33,931 nt of DNA from an uncultured Elusimicrobia bacterium (GCA_903873295.1 CAIQNV010000057.1:1-33931), one strand, 5' to 3'. Numbered from the stretch's first letter, positions 8,209 to 15,618 are shown. The notes: generated from the sequence alone by a model not told the origin. Numbers and translations are program-made.

Positions 8209-8499
8209 TTATTTCGGGAGATCGGTCACGTCTATTTTCTGCCCGGCCTTCACTGTCACTATCGCTTTTTTCCAGTCCGAGCGGTAGCCCTCGTGGCGGC
8301 CCACTTTATGGAGCTTGCCTCTGAAGTTGGCGGTGCGGACCGCGGTTACCTTGACTTTGAAAAGGGTCTCGACGGCCTTCTTGATCTCGCTCTTGTTCGA
8401 CTTGGGATTGACCCGGAAGGTGTAGCGGTTCTGAGTGTCTTTCAGAATCATGCTTTTCTCGCTGAGTATGGGGGAAACGAGCACTTCGATATAGTTCAT
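8209..8499 (-). CDS. rplW: 50S ribosomal protein L23
   Basis: L23 lies at the peptide tunnel exit and is a docking site for trigger factor and signal recognition particle. The 96-residue product is of normal length, with SPILSEKSMILKD, YTFRVNPKSNKSEIKKAVE and the C-terminal strand region ending KKAIVTVKAGQKID. Its ATG overlaps the rplD stop by four bases, so translation is probably coupled. Confidence 0.97.
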   Translation of the reverse strand: MNYIEVLVSPILSEKSMILKDTQNRYTFRVNPKSNKSEIKKAVETLFKVKVTAVRTANFRGKLHKVGRHEGYRSDWKKAIVTVKAGQKIDVTDLPK

Positions 8500-9122
8500 T
8501 TTGCCTCCTTAACGCTGTCCGCGAGGACTTTAAGGCCGCCTGTGGTGAACACGAGCCTTTCGTTGCGCATGGCTTCGTAGGCGTTCAGGTTGTTGGCCAG
8601 GCACCAGCCGAAGTCGGTCATGTTGCGCGAGGCGGTCTTGAAATTGCTGTCCATTTTATCGGTGATGAACAGCACGCTCTTGGCGTTAAGATATTTGCTC
8701 AGCCCCTTAAGGGAGCTGGTCTTGGCGGCCTCGAGAGCGAGATTCTCCATCACCAGCACGGCGCCGTCGGCGGCGCGGGCGGAGAGCGCCTCTAGCAGGG
8801 CCTGGCGCAGTTTCTGTATGGGCAGGTACTGGCGGAAAGAGCGGGGCTTGGGGCCGAACACCACGCCGCCCTTGCGCCAGATCGGGGAGCGGGTAGAGCC
8901 GGCGCGGGCGCGGCCGGTGCCCTTCTGCTTCCAGGGCTTTTTGCCGCCGCCGGAGATCTCCGAGCGGGTCTTGGTGCAGGCGGTGCCGCGGTGCTTATTG
9001 GCGAGGTAATGCTTCATCACTTCGTGTATGAAGTAGGGGTCGGGCTTGACGGAGAAAATAACTTCCGGCAGGTCGTACTTGCCGACTTCTTTGCCTTTCA
9101 GGTCTAAAAGTTTAGTTTCCAT
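8496..9122 (-). CDS. rplD: 50S ribosomal protein L4
   Basis: L4 is a 23S rRNA-binding protein whose loop reaches the exit tunnel; in E. coli it also represses the S10 operon. The 208-residue product has the extended-loop signature GGGKKPWKQKGTGRARAGS followed by PIWRKGGVVFGPKPRSF and the C-terminal Rossmann-like part. The length is standard. Autogenous control through the leader upstream of rplC is possible but not shown by the sequence. Confidence 0.98.
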   Translation of the reverse strand: METKLLDLKGKEVGKYDLPEVIFSVKPDPYFIHEVMKHYLANKHRGTACTKTRSEISGGGKKPWKQKGTGRARAGSTRSPIWRKGGVVFGPKPRSFRQYLPIQKLRQALLEALSARAADGAVLVMENLALEAAKTSSLKGLSKYLNAKSVLFITDKMDSNFKTASRNMTDFGWCLANNLNAYEAMRNERLVFTTGGLKVLADSVKEAK

Positions 9123-9144
9123 ATTTTTTCCTTGCGTTGCCCCG

Positions 9145-9936
9145 CTATTTCTTCGCGGCGGGCGCGGGTTTCTTGGCCGCGCCTTTTATGGCGTCCTTCT
9201 TGGATTTCGCCTTGAGGTTCACGGAGGCGGCCACATTGACCTTCTTGTTGGTGAGGGTTACATAAACCATGCTGCCGTTGGCGCCGGGGATGCCGCTGTT
9301 CACCAGTATCATGTTCTCTTCGGGGATGATCTTGATTATCTTCACTTTCTGCACGGAAACCGTGACGACGCCCATGTGGCCCGCCATGCGCTGGCCGGGA
9401 AGCACGCGCCCGAGGGAGCGGCGGGAACCCAGCGAACCGGGCGCCCTTTCCCTGTCCGAGGCGCCGTGGGAGGCGGGGCCGCCGTGGAAGCCGTGGCGCT
9501 TCATACCGCCGGCAAAACCTTTACCCTTGCTTATGCCCTGCACATCCACGTACTCGCCCTCGGCGAAGCGCTCCACGCTGGCGGTCTGCCCGGGCGCGGC
9601 GCCGGCCAGGTCGGCCACGCGGAATTCTTTCAGGTGCTTTATGGGTTTGAGATCGAGTTTCTTGGCCAGGCCTTTTTCGGCGCTGTTGGCGCGGTGCTCG
9701 ACCTTGTGCCCGAAGCCAAGGCAGACGGCCTGGTAGCCGTCTTTCTCTTTGGTGCGGGTGTAGGCCACGCGGCACGGGCCGGCCTTCACGACGGTGACGG
9801 CGTGAAGGTTGCCCGCGGCGTCGAAGATCTGGGTCATGCCCATCTTCTGGCCGACGAGAAATTTATGGGACACGGGCAGCGTCTGCGCTTCGGGCTTCGC
9901 CGCGGGCGCCGCGTTTTCTTTGTTTTCTTCTGTCAT
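9145..9936 (-). CDS. rplC: 50S ribosomal protein L3, first gene of the S10-spc cluster here
   Basis: L3 is an early-assembly 50S protein reaching the peptidyl-transferase centre. I start it at 9936 (MTEENKENAAP), where AAGGAG lies nine bases upstream; the longer in-frame reading to 10014 lacks such a site. The 263-residue product is longer than most L3 proteins (about 210) because of a polar N-terminal leader of about 25 residues before FLVGQKMGMTQIF and a Lys/Ala/Pro-rich tail. The signature RVLPGQRMAGHMG and the preceding GSLGSRRSLG are intact. No rpsJ precedes it, so it is the promoter-proximal gene. Confidence 0.96.
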   Translation of the reverse strand: MTEENKENAAPAAKPEAQTLPVSHKFLVGQKMGMTQIFDAAGNLHAVTVVKAGPCRVAYTRTKEKDGYQAVCLGFGHKVEHRANSAEKGLAKKLDLKPIKHLKEFRVADLAGAAPGQTASVERFAEGEYVDVQGISKGKGFAGGMKRHGFHGGPASHGASDRERAPGSLGSRRSLGRVLPGQRMAGHMGVVTVSVQKVKIIKIIPEENMILVNSGIPGANGSMVYVTLTNKKVNVAASVNLKAKSKKDAIKGAAKKPAPAAKK

Positions 9937-10214
9937 ATCAATCCGCTCCTTGGTATCCTTTACGACGGGAAACGCCCGGTTTTTACGCCGGGCCTTCCGC
10001 GGTCCGAGAAACAAACGAACAGGCCGCGCCGGAACTTTTGGCTCCGGTTTTTGAAAAACTAAATTTTAAGTTTCTATGATTAAGCCCGCAGGTGGAGGGA
10101 ATCAAGGCCGCTCCATCTATAGGGCCGCTGCCCGTATTCCGTAGAACGCGACAGCGTAATAAAAACTGCTTTTTTCAAAGAAACCGCGGCGTTGCCGCAG
10201 TTAACTACAGATTT
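9937..10214 (-). ncRNA. Structured 5' leader of the ribosomal protein operon (possible attenuator)
   Basis: From the predicted start near 10208 to the rplC ATG there are about 270 nt without a gene. Near the 5' end, AACTGC (10202-10197) can pair with GCAGTT (10169-10164), enclosing a GGC-AAC-GCC hairpin and a TTTC-TTT-GAAA hairpin, and is followed by a U-rich run (10165-10157). This resembles a weak terminator or attenuator. A competing five-pair stem, GCGGC with GCCGC (10098-base offsets 10198-10194 with 10190-10186), overlaps the outer stem. Other hairpins lie near 10121-10134 and 9975-9996. The long leader suggests autogenous regulation, as for L4 or another r-protein in other bacteria, but no known leader motif is recognised. 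Confidence 0.45.
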
Positions 10215-10243
10215 ATTATAACAAAAGGTTCTACCAGTGTCAA
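10215..10243 (-). promoter_or_regulatory. Perfect-consensus sigma-70 promoter for the ribosomal operon
   Basis: On the minus strand TTGACA (10243-10238) is followed by a 17-base spacer and TATAAT (10220-10215), an exact match to the housekeeping consensus at both boxes with optimal spacing. Transcription should start near 10208 and run into rplC. Such strength suits a ribosomal protein operon. Confidence 0.88.
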
Positions 10244-10411
10244 AGGATTTGTTTTCGGAGGGGCCGGCCGGGGTTTTGTTTCGCGCACCCCTTGCGGAAA
10301 GGGGGCCCCGGCCTAATTATCCCGGCTGGGGGGAAACCGACGCAAGGGTTTCCTCTTCCGGGGTGCGCGGGGCAAAATCCCGGCCAGCCCCGACTTCGCT
10401 ATCCTGCGGTC
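10244..10411. other. Non-coding spacer with GC-rich inverted repeats
   Basis: No gene is seen between the VOC gene stop and the ribosomal promoter. The spacer holds a long GC-rich inverted repeat (GGCCGGGG near 10263-10275 against CCCCGGCC near 10307-10314, enclosing a CCCCTT/AAGGGG hairpin) and a second hairpin, GGAAAC with GTTTCC, near 10332-10353. Neither is followed by a clear T tract on the minus strand, so a terminator role for the upstream gene is only possible. Confidence 0.4.
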
Positions 10412-10789
10412 TTAAATCCGCTCCGCAAAAGCGATCACATGCCCGTCCGGGTCCAGACTGTAGGCAGCCCTGTCCCCCCAGTCCCTGGGCCCCAAGGGGC
10501 TCAGCTCCCGAGCTCCGGCCGCCAGCGCCCTGGCATGGCAAACGGCCGGGTCAGGCACGGTCAGATATACCTCGGCCCGCGGGATACCGCCGCCTTTTTC
10601 CGGGTCGGGCATGTCCGGCAGCAGCCGCTTAATGCCTTTTTCGGGCATAAGCCCCAGCACGCAGCCCGGCCCCATGTTAAACTCGGTCATCCCCGGCACA
10701 TCCAGCTGCGGCGCCATCCCAAGGGCTATCGCATAAAACTCCCGGCTCCTAGCCTGGTCCCTTACATACAGGATGAAATTTATGTTCAT
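10412..10789 (-). CDS. VOC-family (glyoxalase/bleomycin-resistance fold) protein
   Basis: A 125-residue single vicinal-oxygen-chelate domain protein. It opens with the typical first strand and helix (MNINFILYVRDQARSREFYA, then LGMAPQLDVPG) and ends with the characteristic YSLDPDGHVIAFAE strand, where the final Glu is a usual metal ligand position. The family includes glyoxalase I, dioxygenases and antibiotic-binding proteins; the substrate cannot be told. It lies 22 bases after the GNAT gene. No Shine-Dalgarno site is visible: the spacer is AT-rich and contains a 14-base perfect palindrome. Confidence 0.85.
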   Translation of the reverse strand: MNINFILYVRDQARSREFYAIALGMAPQLDVPGMTEFNMGPGCVLGLMPEKGIKRLLPDMPDPEKGGGIPRAEVYLTVPDPAVCHARALAAGARELSPLGPRDWGDRAAYSLDPDGHVIAFAERI

Positions 10790-10792
10790 ATT

Positions 10793-10806
10793 ATATCAAT
10801 TGATAT
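10793..10806. promoter_or_regulatory. 14-bp AT-rich perfect palindrome before the VOC gene
   Basis: ATATCAATTGATAT is a perfect dyad located in the 22-base gap between the GNAT stop and the VOC start, flanked by two TATAAT-like sequences on the minus strand (10816-10811 and 10795-10790). It could be an operator or a short promoter region, but no matching -35 box is evident. Confidence 0.35.
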
Positions 10807-10811
10807 CTATA

Positions 10812-11561
10812 TTATATCTTTAAAGACACTCTGTCCATGCAGGCGCGGCGGGTGAAGGCTATTCTGGTTGGGCGGAAGCCCGATTTAAGGAACCAGTTCT
10901 GAGATTTTACATTTGCGGCGTGAACGCTAGCGCCGATATATTTGAGGCTGTTCCCGCGCAGCCAGCCGCGCAGCAGCGCGTGAGCGGCGCGCCGCTCCGC
11001 CTTCGCCAGGCCGGGGTCGGCCCAGAGCCAGGTAACCCAGTGTAAAGGCTTATGACTGCTGTCCTTTGTAACCTTATACAGGGTCATCATGGAAACTATC
11101 TTCCCGTTTTTACGGACGCTGATCCCTTCGGCTTTTGGCAGGCCGCCCCTGTAATATTCTTTCATTTCGGCCTTAATGGCCGGGGTCAGGTAATTTTTAA
11201 AGGGCTTCAGGAAATACTTCCGGCAGGCGGCCATTTCTGCCCTTCGATGCTCCGCCTGATCTTTAAAGGGTTCCAGCGTAAGCCCGGATGAGTTCCCGCC
11301 CGCCTTCCCCTTCGGGATCATCTTTTTGTCGGCCATATAGGTCAGGCAGCAGACATATTTCTTCCGGGAAACCATATCCTTAACCGGCTTGCCGCTCCCC
11401 GCTTCTTTCTCCGGGAACGCGAAGACAAGGGTCGCTTTATCGGCCGGCCACTCCACTCCGTCGATAAACTTATCGCCCAGCGGCGCCGCCGAAGGCAGCG
11501 AATAAAGCATCAGGTTCTTCAAAGCTTTTATTAATCGGGGTTTAGTTCGCGCGGCCTTCAT
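10812..11561 (-). CDS. GNAT-family N-acetyltransferase-like protein
   Basis: A 249-residue protein. The C-terminal half looks like a GNAT fold: a strand reading GKIVSMMTLYKV, a following strand HWVTWLWADPGLAKAERRA with a helix resembling the acetyl-CoA pyrophosphate-binding segment, and the common ending VHAANVKSQNWFLKSGFRP. The N-terminal half (residues 1-110) is basic and not recognised. GNAT enzymes transfer acetyl groups from acetyl-CoA to amines; the acceptor is unknown. It follows the serpin gene after 21 bases and may be co-transcribed with it. The ribosome site is weak. Confidence 0.7.
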   Translation of the reverse strand: MKAARTKPRLIKALKNLMLYSLPSAAPLGDKFIDGVEWPADKATLVFAFPEKEAGSGKPVKDMVSRKKYVCCLTYMADKKMIPKGKAGGNSSGLTLEPFKDQAEHRRAEMAACRKYFLKPFKNYLTPAIKAEMKEYYRGGLPKAEGISVRKNGKIVSMMTLYKVTKDSSHKPLHWVTWLWADPGLAKAERRAAHALLRGWLRGNSLKYIGASVHAANVKSQNWFLKSGFRPTRIAFTRRACMDRVSLKI

Positions 11562-11582
11562 GATCTTTTAAACCGGGCGCCG

Positions 11583-12789
11583 TCACCGGGGGTCGGCCAG
11601 GCGGCCCATAAAGAGGATAAGACCCGTGCGTGAATCCTCTATTATGAAGATGAACGGCCTGTCGGCCCTGAACACAACGGGCTGGCGTTTTCCCGCCGCG
11701 CTCCCCGGCATCATCGCTACGCCGGTGGCCGCCGCGGCTTCGGCGCCCTCCTCGTTAACTTCAATAAAAGCTTTCTGCACCGCCTTCTGCACGAACAGGT
11801 CTTTTTTTCCGTCCATGCCGCTGAAATCGGCGCCGGGGAAAGTAAAAGCCAGCGGCATTCCCAGGGCGGACAGCTCCGGCCCCAGGTCCCAGTCGTCGGA
11901 GAACCTGAACCGGGGCAGAAAGACCTTTACCTCTTCCCCGCGCAGCCCAGAACGGATCGCCGCGATCTTTTGCTCCGTTAGGGTCTTTTCAATTTCAGAA
12001 AGTATTTCGCCCGGCCCGGGCAGGATTACCAGCATTTCCAGGTCCCCCCCGGCGTACGGCAGGGCGGCGGCCTGGAAGGAATCAGTTTTGGAATACCTCA
12101 CCTTGATATAGCCGGGCGATTCCATAAGCGGCGTCTTTATCCTGGAGCCGGACGGCAGGGTGAACTCCTGCTCCCAGGTGTCTTGCTTCCTGAATTGCTC
12201 TTTCCATTTACCCTTGAAATAAACGGCGTTGACCAGCACCAGCCGCATACCCTGGCGGAAAGACCCTTTGGCGAACAGGTCTTTTATCTTCCCCTTGGTC
12301 TGCTTATCGGTCCAGGAATTTACGGCCAACCTCACCGCTTCCGGGTCTTTTTTAAAATCGGAAGCTTCAGCGGAAGCGGCATAGCGGGATCCAAGCGCCT
12401 CCTGGTACTCCGGCAGGAATTTATAATCCTTCTGGTACCAGAACGCGTTGGCCTGGCTGAACTCCGAACTGCCGGCTGACTTTGCCAGCTCGTCCCGCAG
12501 CAGGCTGAAGTCGAGACGCAGATCCCCGCGTTCTGCCGGGAAACCGAACACGCGCGACATTTCGGAGGCCGTCTGCCCGCGGGCCCCCTCGTAGACCATG
12601 GCAAAAGCGGAGTACATGCTGTACGGCGAAAAAAAAGATGTTCCCGTGCCGCGAAGCCGCCTTTCGGTGAAATTTAGCCGCTACCGTCCCGGCGCGCCCG
12701 GCGGCCTTCCCTGCTGAGGCCGGCGCGGACGCGGCCCGCGCCCCCCCGCACAGCAGAAGCGCGGCCAAAACTACAAAATATTTTTTCAT
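11583..12789 (-). CDS. Secreted serpin, reading frame interrupted by a one-base shift in an A8 tract
   Basis: Serpins are suicide inhibitors of serine or cysteine proteases. The first part (from 12789, GGGAG ribosome site) encodes a signal peptide, MKKYFVVLAALLLCGGARA, then a short helix-A-like region up to SRHGNIFF. There the frame leaves the serpin sequence. Dropping one base of the A8 run at 12629-12636 restores the family motif NIFFSPYSMYSAFAM and continues to DPR at 11583, about 401 residues in all, a normal serpin length. The hinge EEGAEAAAATG is inhibitor-like, followed by a reactive loop (VAMMPGSAAGKR) and the family end RPFIFIIEDSRTGLILFMG. P1 is probably Gly or a nearby Met. The shift may be a sequencing error, a real mutation or slippage; the intact downstream frame also reads from an ATG at 12617 but would lack secretion. 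Confidence 0.85.
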
Positions 12790-12849
12790 AAAATTCTCCC
12801 GGCGGCTCTTAACCGGCTATTCATTGCCCCCGGCCCGGAGAGTACGGCG

Positions 12850-13815
12850 TTAAATTTCCAGCTTCAGCCCGTCGTAGGCCAGCTCTATGGCCAGGGGACT
12901 GGATTCGTCGTAGAGCTTGAGGTAGTTCCTGGTGTCCTCCAGGAATTGGGCGAGGGCTTCGTCGGCGAACGTATGCTCGCTGTGATAAAGGCACAGGCGC
13001 TTCACGCCGGCCCGCGCGGCCAGCTCGACGGCCACGAGGTTGCTGGAATGGCCCCAGTTCTCCTTGGTATCCACGGCGTCGGCCAGGGAATACTGCGCGT
13101 CGAAGACCAGGAGATCCGCGTCCTTAAAAAAAGCGATGAAGGGGTAGTCTTCTTTTTCGGCGTCTTTTTTATGTTCGGCGTCGGTAGAGTAAACCACCTT
13201 CCGGCCGTCTTTGGCGAAACTGTACCCGTAGGAATCTCCCGGGTGGTTCTGTTTAATACACCTGACCGCCAGCCCCGCTATGTCATAATCCTTCTCCGGC
13301 TCAAGGAGGTGGAAGGAGATGTCGGCGGCCATGGCCTTCAGGGGGATGGGGAAATTCAGGGAATTTTGCTGGCCGCTGAAAGCCTCCTCAAGCCTGGCGT
13401 GGCAGCCGAAGATCCGGACCTGGTGGCCGGGGATATAGGCGGGGACGAAAAAGGGAAAGCCCTGGATATGGTCCCAGTGCGGGTGAGAGATAAAAATATT
13501 GAAGATCTTCGGCAGATCCTTGCGGCCGGCCTTCAGCTCTTTCAGGTACTGCTGGCCGAAGTCGCGCAGCCCCGTTCCGGCGTCGCACAGGACATAGGAC
13601 TCCTGGCCTCCGAGCTCGACGCAGGAGGTGTTGCCGCCGAAAGTCCCGCCGACCGCGAAGGGCAGGTCGTTCTGAATAAAGGCCGTTATGGCCTCATCGC
13701 TGTCCAGCGCGCGGCCGCGGGAAGCTTTAACGGCTTTAAACAGCTTTGTCTCTATCGCCCGCTTTGTGACGGAAGCGGGAAGAGAGCCGCGGGTCCCCCA
13801 GAAATAAACCTGCAT
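12850..13815 (-). CDS. Metallo-beta-lactamase-fold hydrolase (RNase Z/phosphodiesterase-like)
   Basis: A 321-residue MBL-fold protein. The family start VYFWGTRGSLP is followed by FGGNTSCVEL and DAGTGLRDFG, then the metal-binding HxHxDH motif HPHWDHIQG at His111, His113, Asp115 and His116. Later candidate ligands are the His of KQNHPGDSYGYSF, the Asp of VYSTDAEH and the His of LYHSEHTFAD. The pattern fits two-metal hydrolases of the RNase Z or cyclic-nucleotide phosphodiesterase-like group. No signal peptide is seen, so it should be cytoplasmic. AGGAGG lies just before the ATG. The substrate is unknown. Confidence 0.88.
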   Translation of the reverse strand: MQVYFWGTRGSLPASVTKRAIETKLFKAVKASRGRALDSDEAITAFIQNDLPFAVGGTFGGNTSCVELGGQESYVLCDAGTGLRDFGQQYLKELKAGRKDLPKIFNIFISHPHWDHIQGFPFFVPAYIPGHQVRIFGCHARLEEAFSGQQNSLNFPIPLKAMAADISFHLLEPEKDYDIAGLAVRCIKQNHPGDSYGYSFAKDGRKVVYSTDAEHKKDAEKEDYPFIAFFKDADLLVFDAQYSLADAVDTKENWGHSSNLVAVELAARAGVKRLCLYHSEHTFADEALAQFLEDTRNYLKLYDESSPLAIELAYDGLKLEI

Positions 13816-14103
13816 AGAGCCTCCTGTCTGCGGTAAATGCGGCCCGGCCGGCGCGGGGCGCAGCGCTTTTTAATTAGTTTAACCTGAAAGTTGCAGTTGC
13901 AACTTTCCGCCCGCATAGCGGGCGCCCTTCGGGAGGTATACACCTCGTCTGGCCCGGCGCGCATAGCGCTTGGCCCTCCGCCCGCTTCGCGGGGAATCCT
14001 GCAGCATAATTCTGTCCCTGATTTTCACAGTGAGAATGACAATGAACTGCAGGATTCAGGTTAATTCTAGCAAATGAGTACCGCCCCGCGCCCCGCCATT
14101 CCC
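13816..14103. other. Non-coding spacer dense in short hairpins
   Basis: No gene is seen between the terminator of the secreted protein and the MBL gene. The part at 13907-13993 holds consecutive small palindromes (CCCGCATAGCGGG, CGCGCATAGCGC, CCCGCTTCGCGGG). It is followed by an 11-bp perfect inverted repeat at 13994-14057, listed separately. Confidence 0.5.
13994..14057. repeat. 11-bp perfect inverted repeat spanning 64 bases
   Basis: GAATCCTGCAG at 13994-14004 is exactly repeated in inverse as CTGCAGGATTC at 14047-14057, separated by 42 bases. It lies in a spacer with no gene. It may be a remnant or non-autonomous mobile element, or a structured RNA end; no transposase is near. Confidence 0.55.
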
Positions 14104-14140
14104 AAAAAAATACCCGCCGGTTCAGGGGCGGGTATTTTTT
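14104..14140 (-). terminator. Strong bidirectional rho-independent terminator
   Basis: TACCCGCC (14111-14118) and GGCGGGTA (14127-14134) form a perfect 8-bp stem with an 8-base loop, flanked by A7 on one side and T6 on the other. It ends transcription of the secreted protein gene on the minus strand and could also work on the plus strand. Confidence 0.9.
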
Positions 14141-14155
14141 CATTCGAGCTAAGAC

Positions 14156-15049
14156 TTAGTTTGCTTCTACTCCGGGAGTCTCGCCTTTTTTTACGAAGTT
14201 GTCCTTCGAGATGACGCCCAGGCGCTTGAAGCCCCACTTTACGTAGAATTTCTTGGCGCCGCGCGTGTCGGGGTCGAAAGCCGCTTTGGAGGTGTCCAGG
14301 TCGGCGGCCGCGAAGGACATGGTGTAGCCCTCGGCCGCGTCGAAAGTGAACTCCTTGGTCCCCTTGAAGCCGTCGAACCAGTTGGGATTGTCCTTGTAAA
14401 GATCTACCTTTATGGAGGTCTTCTCGCCGGCGTATTCCTTCGCCCATTTATCGCTCACGGTCAAAGTGTACTTGCCGTCGGCATAAGAGAAAGCGCCGAG
14501 GCTGAGGCCGTTCTCATCCGCGTCCATAGGAATTTTATTCTGCGCGGTGAGCGTGTACAGCGTGTCATAGTTGCCTTCGCTCTTGGCTGAATACTTATAG
14601 CCCGCCTCGTTGACGTAGAGGCGCATCCAGGGACCCTCAAGACAGATCTCGAAGGTTTCTTTCTCCCAGGCAAGCAGTTTGCGGGGCTCTATTTTTATCT
14701 GGCCGGTCTGGTTCCAGCTCATGCCGGGGCGCTCGTAGCAGTTCTGCACCGGAACCATGGTGCCATTCGGGCCGGGCTGCATGACGGTGGTACATTCGGT
14801 CACGTACTCGGTGCTGCGCAGCCAGACTTTCTGGCTGAGCATCTCGGCGTCGCTGGGCCCGAAAGAGAAGCGGGCGCAGTCGCGGGAGTAAGACCCGCGG
14901 CTGGCGGCGGGGGCGGGCAGCGCCAGGTCGGAGTTATGCGCCTGGGAAATCATTTCTTTTACGTTTACGCCCTGGTCGAAGTTCACCTGGGCATGTGCCG
15001 CGGCAAGCAGGCCTGCGGAGACGAATACCGCTAAGATCAGTTTCTTCAT
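14156..15049 (-). CDS. Secreted protein of unknown function, four-cysteine
   Basis: I do not recognise this 297-residue protein. It has a clear signal peptide, MKKLILAVFVSAGLLAAAHA, with predicted cleavage after AHA20. Four cysteines (58, 86, 104, 136) fall in the N-terminal half and could form two disulfides in the periplasm or outside the cell. The second half is rich in aromatic and acidic residues and predicted strands (TLTAQNK, YTLTVSDKW, FTFDAAEGYTMSF), suggesting a beta-rich domain. It ends just before a strong terminator and is preceded by GGAGG, so it is a single-gene unit or the last gene of a unit with the 90-residue protein upstream. Confidence 0.8.
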   Translation of the reverse strand: MKKLILAVFVSAGLLAAAHAQVNFDQGVNVKEMISQAHNSDLALPAPAASRGSYSRDCARFSFGPSDAEMLSQKVWLRSTEYVTECTTVMQPGPNGTMVPVQNCYERPGMSWNQTGQIKIEPRKLLAWEKETFEICLEGPWMRLYVNEAGYKYSAKSEGNYDTLYTLTAQNKIPMDADENGLSLGAFSYADGKYTLTVSDKWAKEYAGEKTSIKVDLYKDNPNWFDGFKGTKEFTFDAAEGYTMSFAAADLDTSKAAFDPDTRGAKKFYVKWGFKRLGVISKDNFVKKGETPGVEAN

Positions 15050-15135
15050 TATTCTTTATTCCTCCATGAGCTCCCCTAACCGGGGATACCTGGAAATATT
15101 TTACCTTGTTTTCCCGGCAGGCGTGTTGACCGCCG

Positions 15136-15408
15136 TCAACCCACCTTCACATTCTTCCCTATCCAGGTAAAGCCCGCCGGCAGCACTATGCACTGGCACT
15201 TGTCGCTGAGAATGGAATCGTTCTCAGGCAGGATACTCACTATGCCGTTGGTCCAGGAGACATAGCGGATGTGTTTGGCCTCGATCCACTCGTACACCCG
15301 GGGCCCGAGGCGCGGCATAATAGTCCAGACTACCGCGCCCTCCCACGGCACCTCGTTGGCGTCCGAAGAATATTTAATTTCCGGTATCTTCTGGCCGAAT
15401 GAATCCAT
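15136..15408 (-). CDS. Small hypothetical protein (90 residues)
   Basis: No family is recognised. The start at 15408 (MDSFGQKIPEIKYSS) is supported by GAAGGAG four bases upstream; the open frame extends further up but only through non-coding sequence after rnpB. The product contains VPWEGAVVWTIMPRLGP and ends with FTWIGKNVKVG; it has two cysteines in KCQC and no signal peptide or membrane segment. A GTTGAC/GTCAAC hairpin (15125-15140) overlaps the stop codon. Cytoplasmic location is inferred. Confidence 0.65.
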   Translation of the reverse strand: MDSFGQKIPEIKYSSDANEVPWEGAVVWTIMPRLGPRVYEWIEAKHIRYVSWTNGIVSILPENDSILSDKCQCIVLPAGFTWIGKNVKVG

Positions 15409-15536
15409 ATTTTCTCCTTCTATAATTAACGGAGGCACCGCGTACGACAGGCCGGCCGGGTTAGCAAAACCCCGTCGGAGGCTGACGCTTGCGGAAGCGC
15501 GGAAGCCGAGACAGGGAAGCGCGCGCACGGTGTGCG

Positions 15537-15595
15537 CGACGCTGTTTTTGCGTTCCGGCCGGCCTGGCGCACGCCGACGCGATTTTGCGTTCCGG
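15537..15595. repeat. Pair of short direct repeats downstream of rnpB
   Basis: A stretch of about 21 bases ending TTTGCGTTCCGG occurs at 15537-15558 and again, nearly identical, at 15575-15595. It lies in the non-coding stretch 15409-15618, which otherwise holds small hairpins such as CGCGCAC-GGT-GTGCGCG at 15522-15538. No gene is seen there. Confidence 0.55.
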
Positions 15596-15618
15596 TCCCC
15601 GCGGCGGGCCCCAAAACA

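Noticed and set aside
9937..10014. Upstream start giving a 289-residue L3
   Set aside because: The extra residues have no family match and no ribosome site; AAGGAG stands before the ATG at 9936.
213..10062. Many long plus-strand open frames opposite the ribosomal protein genes
   Set aside because: They are shadows of the GC-rich minus-strand genes; their translations show no family motifs, while every opposite frame is a clear ribosomal protein.
10244..10320. GC-rich inverted repeat as a rho-independent terminator
   Set aside because: The stem is long, but no T tract follows it on the minus strand; it is kept only as a repeat in the spacer description.
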